Assembly: GCA_021904315.1 (NCBI GenBank)
Contig: CM038914.1
Coordinates: 18,463,065 to 18,527,064, forward strand
Direction of reading: 5' to 3'
Source: Sphagnum magellanicum
Taxonomy: Eukaryota; Streptophyta; Sphagnopsida; Sphagnales; Sphagnaceae
DNA: 64,000 bases
The notes beneath the pieces are model-generated. The model had not been told where the DNA came from and did not search any database. It saw only the letters and a list, made by a program, of their open reading frames with translations. The first letter of the stretch is position 1. The number at the start of each line of letters is the position of its first letter. Of this stretch, positions 63,115 through 64,000 are shown in pieces. Both the position numbers and the translations under genes were made by a program.

Positions 63115-63687
63115 CCCAAGTGGATAACTTATCCAGTCCCTTCATAAGTACATATTTAGTTGCATAATTAGTTGCTTGTCTTGTGGATTAGTGGGCCCCA
63201 GGTAGATAACATACAAGTTCCCTTCATAAGTACATATTTAGTTGTACAATTAGTTGCTTGACTAGTGGATTATTCGGCCCCAAGTGGATAACTTACAAGT
63301 TCCTTTCATAAGTACATATGTAAGTTGCACAACTAGTTGCTTGACTCGTGGATTAGTGGGCCCCAAGTGGATAACTTACAAGTTCCCTTCATACGTACAT
63401 ATTTAGTTGCTCAATTAGTTGCTTGACTCATGGATTAGTGGACCCAAGTGGATAACTTACAAGTTCCCTTCATAAGTACATATTTAGTTATACAATTAGT
63501 TGCTTGACTCCTCGATTAGTGGGCCCCAAGTGGTTAACTTACAAGTTCCCTTCATAAGAACATATTTAGTTGCACAATTAGTTGCTTGACTCATGGATTA
63601 GTGGGTCCCAATTGGATAACTTACAAGTTCCCTTTCGTAAGTGTATATTTCGTCACATAATTAGTTGCTTGACTTGTGGATTAGGGA
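63115..63687. repeat. 82-bp tandem repeat, seven copies
   Basis: Units start at 63115, 63197, 63279, 63362, 63443, 63525 and 63607. Consensus: CCCAAGTGGATAACTTACA, then AGTTCCCTTCATAAGTACAT, ATTTAGTTGCACAATTAGTT, GCTTGACTCGTGGATTAGTG, GG. Units differ by a few bases each; spacing is 81-83. Confidence 0.95.
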
Positions 63688-64000
63688 GCTGAAGGGAAGA
63701 GAGCTTAGGGTGGTGGGCTGTTGAAGGGGTTTTGTTGGATTGCCATTGTCGCATTTCCGAGGAGCGGTTTATAGCAGATGCTTATAGCAACCCTCATCAC
63801 AAGGGTGCATCATTGCCATAAACCATGTCTGCGATGGACTCAATGTCATCACAAGTTGCATTGCCATAAGCTATGTCTGCAGCACTGGATTTTTTTGTTG
63901 CTCTCATCATAATATGTGATTTTCATCATCAATAAAGTTTTTGCTTTTTTCGGCGAGACCTTTTGTGAATGATTTTGTGCGAAGCGTCATGATGAGTTGT
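63688..64000. other. Right end of window; nothing recognised
   Basis: Moderate GC, no open frame of note. Short words such as TTGCATTGCCATAA and GCATCATTGCCATAA repeat near 63800-63870. Confidence 0.4.

Noticed and set aside
1-64000. CRISPR arrays, bacterial operons, tRNA or rRNA genes
   Set aside because: The tandem repeats lack spacer structure, all real genes are split by introns, and no tRNA-like or rRNA-like sequence was noticed by eye; a tRNA scan was not possible.

Overview
The window is nuclear DNA from a land plant. The evidence is split genes with GT-AG introns, a plant-type LRR receptor kinase, a plant-type RRM-SPOC protein, a telo-box-like promoter motif, and remnants of MULE, PIF/Harbinger and LINE-type elements in AT-rich intergenic DNA. 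The species cannot be fixed from the sequence. A non-flowering plant or gymnosperm is my guess from the style of the repeats, at low confidence.

The left 52 kb is dominated by one segmental duplication in direct orientation. Copy A is about 8-16359 and copy B about 35995-52382. Each copy carries a complete 18-exon LRR receptor-like kinase gene on the + strand (609-10031 and 36611-46089, predicted 919 and 924 residues), followed by about 6.3 kb of the same AT-rich flank: a CACTA-like end, a GGTA-rich tract, a degenerate AT satellite, and a LINE-type reverse transcriptase remnant on the - strand. The homology stops inside that remnant. Copy B continues past the stop and copy A does not.

Between the copies lies 19.6 kb of unduplicated DNA (16360-35994). 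It holds several tandem repeats, a decayed MULE transposase (- strand, about 27.2-28.5 kb) and a decayed PIF/Harbinger element with divergent Myb/SANT-like and HARBI1-like genes (33.3-35.6 kb).

The right part carries one large gene on the + strand (CDS 53751-60759, nine exons, 1724 residues). It has a helical N-terminal region, four RRM-like domains, a proline-rich stretch and a C-terminal SPOC domain, and so is a SPEN-family RNA-binding protein. A tandem duplication in its last intron copies the 3' splice site. The right end is intergenic, with a seven-copy 82-bp tandem repeat at 63115-63687.

The two kinase copies form the one clear gene family here. Their exons keep the same lengths and phases, but the coding difference is concentrated in the N-terminal ectodomain exon (17 of about 67 residues) while some introns are almost identical. 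This suggests a receptor pair diverging at its outer face, with conversion or uneven divergence elsewhere. All exon joins were worked out by hand from reading frame, splice sites and phase; nothing was checked against transcripts or databases.
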